Shown here: positions 16,154 to 25,328 of the stretch, piece after piece | Position numbering within the stretch: the first letter of the stretch is position 1 | How the letters are laid out: each line of letters begins with the position of its first letter | NCBI GenBank assembly: GCA_046351135.1 | Contig: JAXLZA010000010.1 | Location: 1 to 64,000 of the forward strand | Length of the DNA: 64,000 bases | Direction of reading: 5' to 3' | Source: UBA4427 sp046351135 | GTDB lineage: Bacteria > Myxococcota_A > UBA9160 > UBA4427 | Translations under genes and position numbers: made by a program | The notes under the pieces: model-generated | Told to the model about the DNA's origin: nothing | Database searches by the model: none | The model's input: the letters and a program-made list of their open reading frames with translations, nothing else

Positions 16154-17593
16154 CTAGCGCAGGTCGTAGTTCGCGAGCACGGGGCGCGCCATCTCTTCCG
16201 TGAAGCGCTGGTAGGTGAAGGGCCAGACCGCCGGGACACCGCGCGCGTCGAGGTACCAGCTGCGGCAGCCGGTAGCCCAGATCGTGTTGCGGGCGGCGCG
16301 GTCGAACTCCTCGCTGAAGCGCTTCATCGCGGGCTCGGAGGCGCAGATCTCGCGGCCGCGACCGGCCCGCAGCTCCTCGACGAGCTGCAGGACGTAGTGG
16401 AGCTGCATGTCGGCGATCGTGATCAGCGAGAAGTTCCCGACCGGGCCGTTCGGGCCGTTCAGCATGAAGAGGTTCGGGAAGCCCGGGATCGAGATCGAGA
16501 GATAGGCGTTCGGCCGGTCCTTCCAGACGTCCTCGAGGTCGACGCCGTCGCGCCCCGTGACCTTCATCGGCCGCAGGAAGCGGTCGACCCGGAAGCCCGT
16601 CGCCAGGACCAGCACGTCGAGCTCGTGGAGCCGGCCGTCCTTCGTGCGCACGCCCGCAGGCTCGATCCGCTCGATGCCCTCGGTGACGAGCTCGGCGTTC
16701 GGCTGCTGGATCGCGTCGTAGAAGTCCCCGGACATGATGAGCCGCTTGCAGGCCGCGCGATAGTTCGGCCGCAGCTTCTCGCGCAGGACGGGATCCTTCA
16801 CCGACTTCTCGAGGTTCTCGCGGCAGGCGGCCTCGAGGTTCTTCATCTGCTCCGAATTCGCGTCGACGACGCCGTTCGAGAACGATTCGTGGAAGGCCTT
16901 GGCGAGGCCGTCGGCCAGCTTGCGGAAGGCGATGGGATCCTCGCGGAAGGACGCCTTCTCCGCCTCGGTGTAGGCGGCGTTCTCCTGGGGGGCGATCCAT
17001 TGGGGCGTGCGCTGGAAGAGCGAGAACTTCGCGACCGAGGGGACGAGCGCGCTCGTGATCTGGATCGCCGTCGAGCCGGTGCCGATCACGCCGACGCGCT
17101 TGCCGTCGGTCGGGACGGAGTGGTCCCAGCGCGCGCTGTGGAAGCAGGCGCCCGCGAAGGAGCCGAGGCCCGGGATCTCCGGGATCATCGGGTGGTGGAG
17201 GACGCCCGTCGCCGCGATCACGACGTCGGCCTCGTCGCGCTTCCCACTCTTCAGCGTCAGATGCCAGCGCCCCTTCCGGAACTCGAGCCGCTCGACCTCC
17301 TCGTTGAAGCGGATGCGCGGCAGGATGCCGTACTTGTCCGCCACGCCCTCGAAATAGCGCCGGATCTCCGCCCCCGGCGAGAAGCGCTGGCTCCAGTCGG
17401 GGTTGGGCTCGAAGGCGTAGCTGTAGATGTGGGAGGGGACGTCGCAGGAGAGGCCGGGATAGGTGTTCTCGCGCCAGGTCCCGCCGACCGAGTCGCCCTT
17501 CTCGTAGACGATCCAGTCCTCGTAGCCCGCCTGCCGCAGCCGGATCCCCGAGAGCACGCCGGCCATGCCGGCCCCGATGACGACGAAACGCAT
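16154..17593 (-). CDS. Flavin-containing/Baeyer-Villiger-type monooxygenase (short form)
   Basis: 479 residues, shorter than the other three. FAD motif GAGMAG at 7-12, GGTWRENTYPGLSCD near 37-51, fingerprint FAGACFHSARWD (146-157) and NADPH motif GTGSTAIQ near 170. The full FxGxxxHxxxWD fingerprint supports Baeyer-Villiger activity rather than simple N- or S-oxidation. Start ATG at 17593, with AAGGAT six bases upstream. A small ABM-fold gene lies 48 bases upstream on the same strand and is probably transcribed first. Opposite orientation to the main island suggests separate control. Confidence 0.85.
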   Translation of the reverse strand: MRFVVIGAGMAGVLSGIRLRQAGYEDWIVYEKGDSVGGTWRENTYPGLSCDVPSHIYSYAFEPNPDWSQRFSPGAEIRRYFEGVADKYGILPRIRFNEEVERLEFRKGRWHLTLKSGKRDEADVVIAATGVLHHPMIPEIPGLGSFAGACFHSARWDHSVPTDGKRVGVIGTGSTAIQITSALVPSVAKFSLFQRTPQWIAPQENAAYTEAEKASFREDPIAFRKLADGLAKAFHESFSNGVVDANSEQMKNLEAACRENLEKSVKDPVLREKLRPNYRAACKRLIMSGDFYDAIQQPNAELVTEGIERIEPAGVRTKDGRLHELDVLVLATGFRVDRFLRPMKVTGRDGVDLEDVWKDRPNAYLSISIPGFPNLFMLNGPNGPVGNFSLITIADMQLHYVLQLVEELRAGRGREICASEPAMKRFSEEFDRAARNTIWATGCRSWYLDARGVPAVWPFTYQRFTEEMARPVLANYDLR

Positions 17594-17641
17594 GGTCCCA
17601 TCCTTTCCGGGGCGAGCTCGGGCGGCGTGCGCCCGCGCCCC

Positions 17642-17947
17642 TCAGTCGAAGTTGACCGCCGCGAACGGCGAGAGCGGCGTCACCTTCACCTCCGCGACGA
17701 TGTCGGCGAGGCTCGCCGACATGTGCTTGAAGGGCGCGCTCGCGCAGTGGAGCTCGAAGGCCTGCTGGTCCGCGTACACGTCGAAGTACCAGAACTCGTC
17801 CGGGTTCTCCGTCGATTGGCTCATCACGTAGACCAGCGTCCCCGGCTCCTTGCGCGACTCGGCGCAGACGGACTCGTTGAGCTGCTTCAGCGCTTCACGC
17901 TTTCCGGGCTTGGCGACGATCTTCGTGATCCAGGCAGGTCGGGACAT
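17642..17947 (-). CDS. ABM-fold (YgiN-like) monooxygenase domain protein
   Basis: 101 residues, one dimeric alpha-beta barrel of the antibiotic-biosynthesis-monooxygenase type: AWITKIVAKPGKREALKQLN, then YVMSQSTENPDEFWYFDVYADQQAFELH, a typical YgiN/quinol monooxygenase layout. These cofactor-free enzymes oxidise quinols or act as small-molecule binders. GAGGAG lies seven bases before the ATG. It leads the minus-strand pair with the short BVMO, and the region upstream carries a dyad at 18042-18056. Confidence 0.82.
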   Translation of the reverse strand: MSRPAWITKIVAKPGKREALKQLNESVCAESRKEPGTLVYVMSQSTENPDEFWYFDVYADQQAFELHCASAPFKHMSASLADIVAEVKVTPLSPFAAVNFD

Positions 17948-18041
17948 GGCTTTCTCCTCGAAGGTGGGAGCGGGAGTCCAACCGACTCCGGCCCATCGGT
18001 AAAGCCCCGAAGACCCGCTTCGAGCGGACCTTCGACCAATC

Positions 18042-18056
18042 TAGACATTCTGTCAA
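18042..18056. promoter_or_regulatory. Dyad TAGACATTCTGTCAA, candidate TetR-type operator
   Basis: TAGACA and TTGACA (reverse of TGTCAA) face each other across TTC, five of six positions symmetric. It sits about 95 bases upstream of the minus-strand ABM gene in an AT-rich patch, and TTGACA could double as a -35 on that strand. No TetR gene is seen in the window. Confidence 0.4.
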
Positions 18057-18167
18057 CAAGGGACACCGGGCCCCGGGCGCGTGGCCGGATGTCCCGCCCC
18101 GCCCTCTGCAGCGCGTCCCCCGGCAGGCCGCTCGAGGCCGCGCCCGACGCCCCCGCCCAGCCGCGCA

Positions 18168-20336
18168 TCACGGCGTCACGATGGGGAAATTCCCGTCCGC
18201 GCCGTCGAGCAGCCCGAACAACCCGACGAGCGCCGTCGGGCTGCCCTCGAGGTCGAGCTCACCCGAGAGCAGGACGTCCTTCAGGCCGACCTGCCCGGTC
18301 ACGAGGCGCAGGAAGAAGTCGCGCGTGAGGCGGACGGTGGCCGCCGCGTCGGGGTCGGCGGCGCGCCGGGCGTGGTGGAGGACGCCGTTCTCGACGGTGA
18401 GGACGTGGGTCTCGCCGACGTCGGTGAAGTCGAAGTTCAGCGTGAAGGGATCGCGGGTGGCGGCCTTCGCCCCATCGAGGCGGGTCGCCATCGCCGTGAA
18501 GAAGAGGTCGAGCGGGACGCGGCCGAGGATCGCCGCCGCCTGACGCGCGTCGAGGGCCTGGGCGGTGATGCCGCGCCGCAGCTCGTTCGACGCGGAGAGG
18601 TAGACCGAGCGCCAGACCCCGGACTCGGCGCGATAGGCGAGCTGATCGTAGGCGGAGGCGAGGAGGTCGCGGGCCTCGACGTCGTCCGGATCGGCGAAGA
18701 CGAGATGATCGAGCAGCGTCACCGCCCAGCGCTCGTCGCCTTCGGCGATCGCCGCCCGCGCCTTCGCCTTGACCGCCTCGGCACCGCCCATCGCTTCGAC
18801 ATAACGCGCCCCGAGCGGCTCCGGCGGCAGCGGATCCAGGTTCGCCGGATTGCCGTCGTACCAGCCGAAATAGAACTGGTACACCGCCTTCGCGTTGTGC
18901 CGCAGCGTCCCGTAATAGCCCCGATTCGCGAAGTGCCGCGCCAGCGACGGAGGCAGCTCGAGCGTCTCCGCGATCTCCCGGGGCGTCGCCCCCTGGTTCG
19001 CGAGGCGCAGGGTCTGGTCGTGGATGAAGCGGTAGGTGTCGCGCTGGCCCTTCAGGAACCCGACCGAGCGGTCGTGGCCGAAGACCGGCCAGTTGTGGCT
19101 CATGAAGACGACTTCGACGTCGGGGAAGCGCGCGATCGCGTCGTCGATGTAGCCGCTCCACTTGAGCGCGTCGCGTACCTTCGTCCCGCGCAGCGTGTAG
19201 AGGTTGTGCATCGTGCGGTTCACGATCTCGGCGCCGCAGAAGGCCTTCTGCTTCGGCAGGTAGAAGGCGAGCTCGGCCGGCGCCTCGGACTCGGGCGCGT
19301 ACTGGAAGACGAAATCGACGCCGTCGATCGTCATCGGTTGCGGCGTCCGGTCGATCGCGTCCGTCGGAACGGCGAAGCTCGAGCTTCCCGTGAGCGGTTG
19401 CTTGCCGAGACCGGAATCGACGTAGCCCCGCTCGCCGTAGGGGAGCCCGAAGCCGAACTGATAGGTGGCCCGACGGCCCATCGCGATCCCGGCGAGCACG
19501 TTCTCGCTGGTGACCTCCTCGACGAAGCGTGCCGGGGCGACGATGCGCACGCCGGCGGTGGTCCCGCGCGGATGGCCCGTCCCCGCGCTCCCGCCCGCCG
19601 CGCCTGCGCTCGCCGTCGCAGCGGTCTTCGTCCCTTCCCCTGCCGCCGTCTCCGGCAGCACGGCGGCGACGCCCTGGAAGTGGTCGACGTGGCTGTGGGT
19701 GAAGACGACGGCGACGATCGGGTCGCTTCCGAGATGCGCCCGCGCGAGGGCGACGGCGGCCTCCGCGGACTCCACGCTCGAGAGCGGATCGACGACGATC
19801 CAGCCCGTCTCGCCGCGGATCCACGACATGTTGGAGACGTCGTAGCCCCGGACCTGATAGATCCCCTCCGCGACCTGGTAGAGGCCGTGGCGCCCGTTCA
19901 GCTTCGCCTGGCGCCAGAGGCTCGGATTGACCGAGGCCGGGGCGTCGCCTTCGACGAACGCGAACTGCGCCGGGCCGAAGCGGCGCCCCGTCGCCGAGCG
20001 GATCTCGAACGCGGGATCCCGCGCGACGAGCCCGCGATCGGCCTCCTCGAAGTCGATCGGATCCTCGAGTGGGAGCGCCGCCCCGAAGGCCTCGTTCGCA
20101 GCCCGCGTGGCCTCGCTCGGCGCGCTGAAGCCGGCGGCATCCGGCGTGGTCGCGTCGACGGTCGAGCCGGCGCCGGCGCGCGGACTCGGCGCATCTTCGC
20201 TGCCGGTCGTGCCCGGTCCACAGCCGCCGAGCAGGAGCGCAGCCCCCGTCGCCGTCGCGCGAACGGCCCATCCGGAGACGCGGCCGAACGCGGGCCACGC
20301 CGGCGCCTCGCGAGACGCCGATGCCGGTGCCCGCAC
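18168..20336 (-). CDS. Alkylsulfatase-type metallo-beta-lactamase-fold lipoprotein
   Basis: 722 residues in the SdsA1/BDS1 alkylsulfatase layout: an N-terminal metallo-beta-lactamase domain with THSHVDH (213-219), a middle helical dimerisation domain rich in MSHNWP and LRHNAKAVYQFYFGWYDGNP motifs, and a C-terminal SCP2-like lipid-binding domain ending GNFPIVTP. It should cleave sulfate from alkyl or secondary-alkyl sulfates. GTG at 20336 is chosen: GGAG lies seven bases upstream, and it gives a lipoprotein signal with LGGC (Cys39). A ~30-residue Ala/Gly/Thr-rich stretch (about 230-260) is inserted after the zinc motif. Neighbouring sulfotransferases suggest local sulfate-ester chemistry. Confidence 0.85.
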   Translation of the reverse strand: MRAPASASREAPAWPAFGRVSGWAVRATATGAALLLGGCGPGTTGSEDAPSPRAGAGSTVDATTPDAAGFSAPSEATRAANEAFGAALPLEDPIDFEEADRGLVARDPAFEIRSATGRRFGPAQFAFVEGDAPASVNPSLWRQAKLNGRHGLYQVAEGIYQVRGYDVSNMSWIRGETGWIVVDPLSSVESAEAAVALARAHLGSDPIVAVVFTHSHVDHFQGVAAVLPETAAGEGTKTAATASAGAAGGSAGTGHPRGTTAGVRIVAPARFVEEVTSENVLAGIAMGRRATYQFGFGLPYGERGYVDSGLGKQPLTGSSSFAVPTDAIDRTPQPMTIDGVDFVFQYAPESEAPAELAFYLPKQKAFCGAEIVNRTMHNLYTLRGTKVRDALKWSGYIDDAIARFPDVEVVFMSHNWPVFGHDRSVGFLKGQRDTYRFIHDQTLRLANQGATPREIAETLELPPSLARHFANRGYYGTLRHNAKAVYQFYFGWYDGNPANLDPLPPEPLGARYVEAMGGAEAVKAKARAAIAEGDERWAVTLLDHLVFADPDDVEARDLLASAYDQLAYRAESGVWRSVYLSASNELRRGITAQALDARQAAAILGRVPLDLFFTAMATRLDGAKAATRDPFTLNFDFTDVGETHVLTVENGVLHHARRAADPDAAATVRLTRDFFLRLVTGQVGLKDVLLSGELDLEGSPTALVGLFGLLDGADGNFPIVTP

Positions 20337-20362
20337 CGATCGGCTCCGCAGAGCGCCGCCGA

Positions 20363-22111
20363 TCAAGCCGTCCGCCGCCCACGCACGAGGCGACCGGGGC
20401 GCGCCCCGGTCGCGACGCCGTCGCGGAAGGTGATCTCCCCCGCCACGATCGTCGCCGCATAGCCCTTCCCGCGCTGGAGCACGCGACACGCGCCGGTCGG
20501 GAGATCGGGCGTGATCTCCGGCAGCTCGAGCTCGATGCGATCGAGATCGATCAGGTTGAGGTCGGCGCGCTTGCCGACGGCGACGGTGCCCCGGTCGCCG
20601 AGGCCGTAGAGATCGGCCGGGCCCTTCGAGAGCATCCGGACCGCCTCTTCGACGGGGAGCTTCGGCCCGCGCGTCCGGTCCCGGACCCAGTGGGCGAGCA
20701 TGAAGGTCGGCATCGAGGCGTCGCAGATCATGCTGCAGTGTGCCCCGCCGTCGGCGAGGCCGGCGACCGTCAGGTCGCTCGCGAGCATCTCGCCGATGTC
20801 GCCGAGATCGCCGTGGGCATAGCCGCTGAAGTAGACGTGGAGCATGCGGGTCTTGCCGCCGACGGAGGCCTCGGCGAGCTCGCAGAGGGTGTCGAAGAGC
20901 ATCGCGATCGGATCGACGCCCGCGCGCTCGGCCCGCGCCGCGATCGACTCCGAGGGATCGGGCTCGAACACGACGCCGCGATCCATCGCGAAGGCGCTGC
21001 GCAGGCTGTGGCGCATGATGCCCATGCCGGCGTTGTCGTACTGGCCCTCGGAGAGGAGCCGTGCGCGGCGCTCGGGCTCGCGCAGGCGCTTCACGCGCTC
21101 GGCCAGCGGCAGCGCCGCGACCTCCTGATAGGCGGGGCGGTTCGCGAAGGGGTTGAAGGTCTCGAACGACGCGAGCAGCCCCGCCGGCCGCGCCAGCACC
21201 TGCGGCACGAGCCGCGCCCCCGCCGCGTTCGCCTTCGCGCTGCGGGCGAGCATCTCCCGCCACTGGCCGGGATTCGCGTGGACCTGGACCGTCGAGAACG
21301 TGAACGCGGCGCCCGTCGCGAGGCTGATCTCGCGGTAGAGCTCGACGTCGCGCACCGGCCCGTCCCGGTCCTCCCCCATCGAGCCCGCCGGCACCGTCTG
21401 CACGAGCGCCCCGCCGCCGTCGATCACGGCCTGGGCCATGGCCTGCAGCTCCTCGCGATCGGCGAAGGTCCCGGGGACGGGCTCGCCGTGGATCGAGGTG
21501 TGGAGCGGAAGCCGATTGGTCGAGAAGGCGAGCGCCCCGGCGCGGATGCCCTCGCGCACGAGCTTCGACATCTGCGCGAGGTCCTCGGCGGTCGCGCGCT
21601 CCTGCGCGGCGCCGCGCCGGCCCATCGCGTAGACCCGCAGCGCGCCGTGGGGGATCTGGGTGCCGACCTCGATCGTCCGCGGCATGCGCTCGACGGCGTC
21701 GAGATATTCGGGGAACGACTCCCACTCCCAGCGGATGCCTTCGTGGAGCGCGGTGCCCGGGATGTCTTCGACGCCTTCCATCAGCTCGATCAGCCAGCCG
21801 TGCTCGTCGCGTTTGGCGGGGGCGAATCCGACGCCGCAATTGCCCGTGATGACGGTCGTGACGCCGTGCCAGGAGGACGGCGCGAGGATCGGATCCCAGG
21901 TGACCTGGCCGTCGTAGTGGGTATGCGGATCCACGAAGCCCGGCGTGAGGAGCCGGCCGTCGGCGTCGATCGTCTCGCCGCGGCCGGCGGCGAGCGAGCC
22001 GGCGGCGGCGATCTCAGCGATGCGGCCGCCCTCGGTTCGGACGTCGGCCATGCGCGCGGGCGCGCCCGTCCCGTCGACGAGCTTCGCGTTGCGGATCAGG
22101 AGCTCGGACAT
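20363..22111 (-). CDS. N-acyl-D-amino-acid deacylase-like amidohydrolase
   Basis: 582 residues of the amidohydrolase superfamily, D-aminoacylase branch. Small beta-sandwich at the start (LLIRNAKLVDGTG), then PGFVDPHTHYDG with the HxH metal site near residue 62, ITGNCGVGFAP, and a late metal-site region (LADGGAHCSM) before the closing sandwich strand. Family members hydrolyse N-acyl or cyclic amide bonds with one or two zinc ions. ATG at 22111 has GGGAGG upstream. The alkylsulfatase follows 26 bases downstream, probably in the same transcript. The natural substrate is not evident. Confidence 0.82.
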   Translation of the reverse strand: MSELLIRNAKLVDGTGAPARMADVRTEGGRIAEIAAAGSLAAGRGETIDADGRLLTPGFVDPHTHYDGQVTWDPILAPSSWHGVTTVITGNCGVGFAPAKRDEHGWLIELMEGVEDIPGTALHEGIRWEWESFPEYLDAVERMPRTIEVGTQIPHGALRVYAMGRRGAAQERATAEDLAQMSKLVREGIRAGALAFSTNRLPLHTSIHGEPVPGTFADREELQAMAQAVIDGGGALVQTVPAGSMGEDRDGPVRDVELYREISLATGAAFTFSTVQVHANPGQWREMLARSAKANAAGARLVPQVLARPAGLLASFETFNPFANRPAYQEVAALPLAERVKRLREPERRARLLSEGQYDNAGMGIMRHSLRSAFAMDRGVVFEPDPSESIAARAERAGVDPIAMLFDTLCELAEASVGGKTRMLHVYFSGYAHGDLGDIGEMLASDLTVAGLADGGAHCSMICDASMPTFMLAHWVRDRTRGPKLPVEEAVRMLSKGPADLYGLGDRGTVAVGKRADLNLIDLDRIELELPEITPDLPTGACRVLQRGKGYAATIVAGEITFRDGVATGARPGRLVRGRRTA

Positions 22112-22225
22112 CGGAGACCCTCCCTGTTCGGCGTCGCCGCCGGCCTTCGCAGGCTAGCGGATTGCGACGGCCGGGCCCGTCGGCGAGACTGATCCGGCGC
22201 CCGGGCGCACAGGGGAGCGAACGGT

Positions 22226-23188
22226 TTGGCGGTGACCCTCCCGAGCGCCCTCGCCCCCGGCCCGCGAACGCTGCGGACGGCCTTTCTCGTCGGCGCACCG
22301 CGCTGCGGCACGACCTTCCTCGCCAAGACCCTCGCCGCCCATCCGGGCGTCTGCTTCTCGAAGCCGAAGGAGACCCATTTCTTCGTGCGCGACGCGGTCG
22401 ACCTGCCGCCGTCCGCGTGGCACGACGCGTTCCTCTCCCGCTACTTCGGCCATCTCGAAGCGGGCGCGACGCTGCTCGTCGAGGGCTCGCCGCTCCAGCT
22501 GCGCGATCCCGCCGCGATCAGCCGCCTCGAGGCCTTCGATCCCGAGACGCGCTACGTCGTCGCGATCCGCAATCCGATCGACATGATCCACTCCTTCCAC
22601 GCGCGCCTCGTCTTCCTGCTCGACGAGGACGAGCGCGACTTCGAGCGGGCGTGGAACCTCCAGGCGCCCCGCGCCCGAGGCGAGCGCGTCCCGAAGCGCT
22701 GCCGCGACGTCGCCTCGCTCCAGTACCGGACGATGGCCTCCCTCGGGACCCAGCTCGCGCGCCTGATCGATCAGGTCGGCCGCGCGCGGGTGCACGTCGT
22801 CGTGTTCGACGACGTCGCGGCCGATCCCGTGAAGGCCTATCGCGCCCTGCTCGAGTTCCTCGAGCTCCCCGACGACGGCAGGACGCGCTTCTCGAAGAAG
22901 AACGAGAACCGCGCGTTCCGCCACGCCTGGGCCCAGACCTGGGTCATGAATCCGCCGCGCTTCGTCGCCGCCTGGCTCGAGGCGCGCCAGCGTCGGGGCA
23001 AGCAGCGGCCCGAGTGGATCCGGAATCTGCGCCGACGTCTCAAACGCTGGAATACGCAGAGCGCGCAGCGCGAGGCGATGTCGGCGGCGATGCGCGCGCG
23101 GCTCGCCGTGGAGCTCGAGCCGGAGATCGTGCAGCTCGAGGCGCTGCTCGGGCGGGATCTGTCGGGCTGGCGCCGGCAGGTCGGCTGA
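22226..23188 (+). CDS. PAPS-dependent sulfotransferase family protein
   Basis: 320 residues. The 5'-phosphosulfate loop FLVGAPRCGTTFLAKTLAAH lies near 19-38, and the 3'-phosphate motif YVVAIRNPIDMIHSFHAR near 111-128, the two hallmarks of PAPS-binding sulfotransferases. It would move sulfate from PAPS to a hydroxyl acceptor. The start is TTG at 22226, with GGGGAG eight bases upstream; a GTG two codons later is the alternative. Divergent from the amidohydrolase and convergent with a Rieske oxygenase 24 bases downstream. Confidence 0.82.
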   Translation: MAVTLPSALAPGPRTLRTAFLVGAPRCGTTFLAKTLAAHPGVCFSKPKETHFFVRDAVDLPPSAWHDAFLSRYFGHLEAGATLLVEGSPLQLRDPAAISRLEAFDPETRYVVAIRNPIDMIHSFHARLVFLLDEDERDFERAWNLQAPRARGERVPKRCRDVASLQYRTMASLGTQLARLIDQVGRARVHVVVFDDVAADPVKAYRALLEFLELPDDGRTRFSKKNENRAFRHAWAQTWVMNPPRFVAAWLEARQRRGKQRPEWIRNLRRRLKRWNTQSAQREAMSAAMRARLAVELEPEIVQLEALLGRDLSGWRRQVG

Positions 23189-23212
23189 CCCCGCCTCCGA
23201 TCCCGATCCCGA

Positions 23213-24424
23213 TCAATCCGACGCCATCCCCGTCCGCCTCCCGAGCTCGGCGTGCATCCGCCGCAGCAGCGTCTCGCTCCGGCCGAACACGAGCCGGAAG
23301 CCGGGCGGCGCATGCACGAGGCTCTTCCAGGCCTCGCGCGCGATCCAGTAGTCCTCGTCCCCGACGATCGCGAGCACCGTCCGGTGCATCGCCGCGACCT
23401 CCTCCGCCGGCGCGGCGTCGGCCCCCGAGCGCCGATAGGTCGTCGCCAGGGTGATCGCCTCGCCGACCGAGGGCCCGGGAAAGAGCTGGAACATCGAGAC
23501 GACGGGCGTCCTCCCGTCGAGGGCGTGGGTGAACGCGAAGGTCGTGTTCGGAAACAGCGCGTGCACTGCCTGATAGTGCATCTCCGGCCACTCGGACTCG
23601 GGCCGCTCGAGCAGCTCGCGATAGTCGAGGCCGGCGCCGCTGTAGCGATGGTGGAGCCCGTAGTGGTCGAAGATCGCGACCTGCGGGTAGAGGTTGCGCG
23701 AGAGCGAATCGCGGTGCAGCACCGCGACGTGGTAGACCTCGCAGAACGTGTCGAGGGCGAGCTTCCAGTTCGACGCGACGGGCAGCACGTCCTGCGCGAC
23801 GCGCTCGAGGCGGCCGAGCTCGAGCGCCGCGAAGAGCGGCGCCGCCGGCCCGAGGAAGTCGACGACGTCGATCTCGGCCGCGACCCCCGGTCCGACCGGC
23901 CGGGCGCGCACGAAGATCATCCCGCCCCACTCCCCCACTGGCACCCGCACGAGCCCCCGCCCCTCGCGCGCCATGCCGTCGAAGGCCGGCGCGAGGGGCA
24001 TGCCCTGGAGCCGGCCCTCGAGGTCGAAGCTCCAGGCGTGGAACGGACAGACGAGACGCCGCGCGGGCGCGCAGTCGTGGACCAGGCGCGAGCCACGGTG
24101 GGGACAGAGATTGAGGAACGCGCGGGCGGCACCGTCCTCCCCGCGGACGACGACGATCGGCGGGCCCGCGGCATCGAAGAGGATCCGGTCGCCCGGGCGC
24201 GCGAGCTCCCCCGAGAAGCCGACGAGCAGCGGCACGTCGCGAAAGACGCGCTCGCGCTCGGCCTCGAAGCGGACTGGATCCGTGTAGGCCGCGGCCGGGA
24301 TCTCCGTCGGCTCGGGGTCGAAATCCGAGAGCGTGCCCGAGCGGATGCGCTCGACGAGGCGGCGCTGCATCGAGCGCCACTCGGCCGCGAGATCGAGGGG
24401 CGCCGGTCCGCGCTCGTCCGACAT
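23213..24424 (-). CDS. Rieske non-heme iron oxygenase, alpha subunit
   Basis: 403 residues. The Rieske [2Fe-2S] site is Cys107-x-His109 and Cys126-x2-His129 (CPHRG, CPFHAW). The catalytic domain shows NWKLALDTFCEVYHVAVLHRDS, the NWK start and HxxxxH pair of the mononuclear iron site. It should hydroxylate or dihydroxylate an aromatic or alicyclic substrate. ATG at 24424 is preferred over GTG at 24433 because AGGGG lies eight bases upstream. No beta subunit, ferredoxin or reductase is adjacent, so electrons come from elsewhere. Two F420-type oxidoreductases lie upstream on the same strand. Confidence 0.86.
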   Translation of the reverse strand: MSDERGPAPLDLAAEWRSMQRRLVERIRSGTLSDFDPEPTEIPAAAYTDPVRFEAERERVFRDVPLLVGFSGELARPGDRILFDAAGPPIVVVRGEDGAARAFLNLCPHRGSRLVHDCAPARRLVCPFHAWSFDLEGRLQGMPLAPAFDGMAREGRGLVRVPVGEWGGMIFVRARPVGPGVAAEIDVVDFLGPAAPLFAALELGRLERVAQDVLPVASNWKLALDTFCEVYHVAVLHRDSLSRNLYPQVAIFDHYGLHHRYSGAGLDYRELLERPESEWPEMHYQAVHALFPNTTFAFTHALDGRTPVVSMFQLFPGPSVGEAITLATTYRRSGADAAPAEEVAAMHRTVLAIVGDEDYWIAREAWKSLVHAPPGFRLVFGRSETLLRRMHAELGRRTGMASD

Positions 24425-24458
24425 GCCTAACACCCCTGCCCGCGGCGCGCGCCCGTCG

Positions 24459-25328
24459 TCATCCCCGGATGAACCGCTCGCCGAAGGCGGCGATCCGATC
24501 GATCTTGGCGCCGAGCGAGAACGCGTCGCGGTCGCCGTAGGGCCAGGCCGAGCCCATCGTCGCCGTGACCCCGCGCTTCGCGAGGCCTTCGTAGAGCGCC
24601 TCCGAGGGCTCGGCGTTCGGGATCACGAAGACCTCGAAGTCGGCCTTCGCCTCGCCTGTCGCGTCGCGGTGGCGCGCGAGCCTTCGCTGCAGGTCCTCGA
24701 GCAGCGCGTGGATCTCGGGCAGGTCGTAGTTCATGCCGAGCCAGCCGTCGTGGCGGACGGCGCGGGCGAGCGCCGCGGGGCTCTTGCCGCCGACCCAGAT
24801 CGGCACCGGCGCGAGCGGCCGCGGCGAGATTCCGGAAGCGGGGAAATCGAAGAACTTCCCGTGGTATTCGAATGCATCCTGGCGCCAGAAGCCACCCAGG
24901 ATCTCGAGCATCTCGTCCATCCGCCGGCCGCGATCGCGCACGGGATGCCCCAGCATCGCGATCTCCTCCTCGAGCCAGCCCGCACCGACGCCGAAGCGGA
25001 AGCGGCTCCGCGAGAGCCGGTCGAGGGTCGCGACCTGGCTCGCGACCGAGAAGGGCTCGCGTCCCGGCAGCACGTAGACGTAGGTCATGGCGAGCAGGCG
25101 CGTCGTCGACGCGAGCACGCTCGCGGCCGTCACGAGCGGGTCCGGGAAGGGCGTGCGGTGGTCGAAGGGAGTCGGGCCGCCGGAGGGATGCTGCGAGCGG
25201 TGGGCGAGCGGGACGACGACGTGGTCGGCGAGCGCGATGCCCTTGTAGCCGGCGCGCTCGGCGGCGCGGGCGACCTCGATCGTCTGGTCCGGGTCCTCGT
25301 CGATGTAGGAGAGCCAGTAGTCCATCAA
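24459..25328 (-). CDS. LLM-class F420-dependent-type oxidoreductase
   Basis: 289 residues of the luciferase-like fold, but with the pattern of F420-using actinobacterial and myxobacterial enzymes: GIALADHVVVPLA, QVATLDRLSRSRFRFGVGAGW, EEIAMLGHPVRDRGRRMDE and PVPIWVGGKSPAALARA. It lacks the EHHF motif of the 5113-8532 trio. Likely a hydride-transfer dehydrogenase or reductase rather than an oxygenase. Its ATG overlaps the stop of the upstream paralogue (ATGA), so the pair is coupled. F420 use is inferred. Confidence 0.8.
   Translation of the reverse strand: MMDYWLSYIDEDPDQTIEVARAAERAGYKGIALADHVVVPLAHRSQHPSGGPTPFDHRTPFPDPLVTAASVLASTTRLLAMTYVYVLPGREPFSVASQVATLDRLSRSRFRFGVGAGWLEEEIAMLGHPVRDRGRRMDEMLEILGGFWRQDAFEYHGKFFDFPASGISPRPLAPVPIWVGGKSPAALARAVRHDGWLGMNYDLPEIHALLEDLQRRLARHRDATGEAKADFEVFVIPNAEPSEALYEGLAKRGVTATMGSAWPYGDRDAFSLGAKIDRIAAFGERFIRG

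Noticed and set aside
24425..24433. GTG start at 24433 for the Rieske oxygenase
   Set aside because: It lies within the ribosome site of the ATG at 24424, which has proper spacing.
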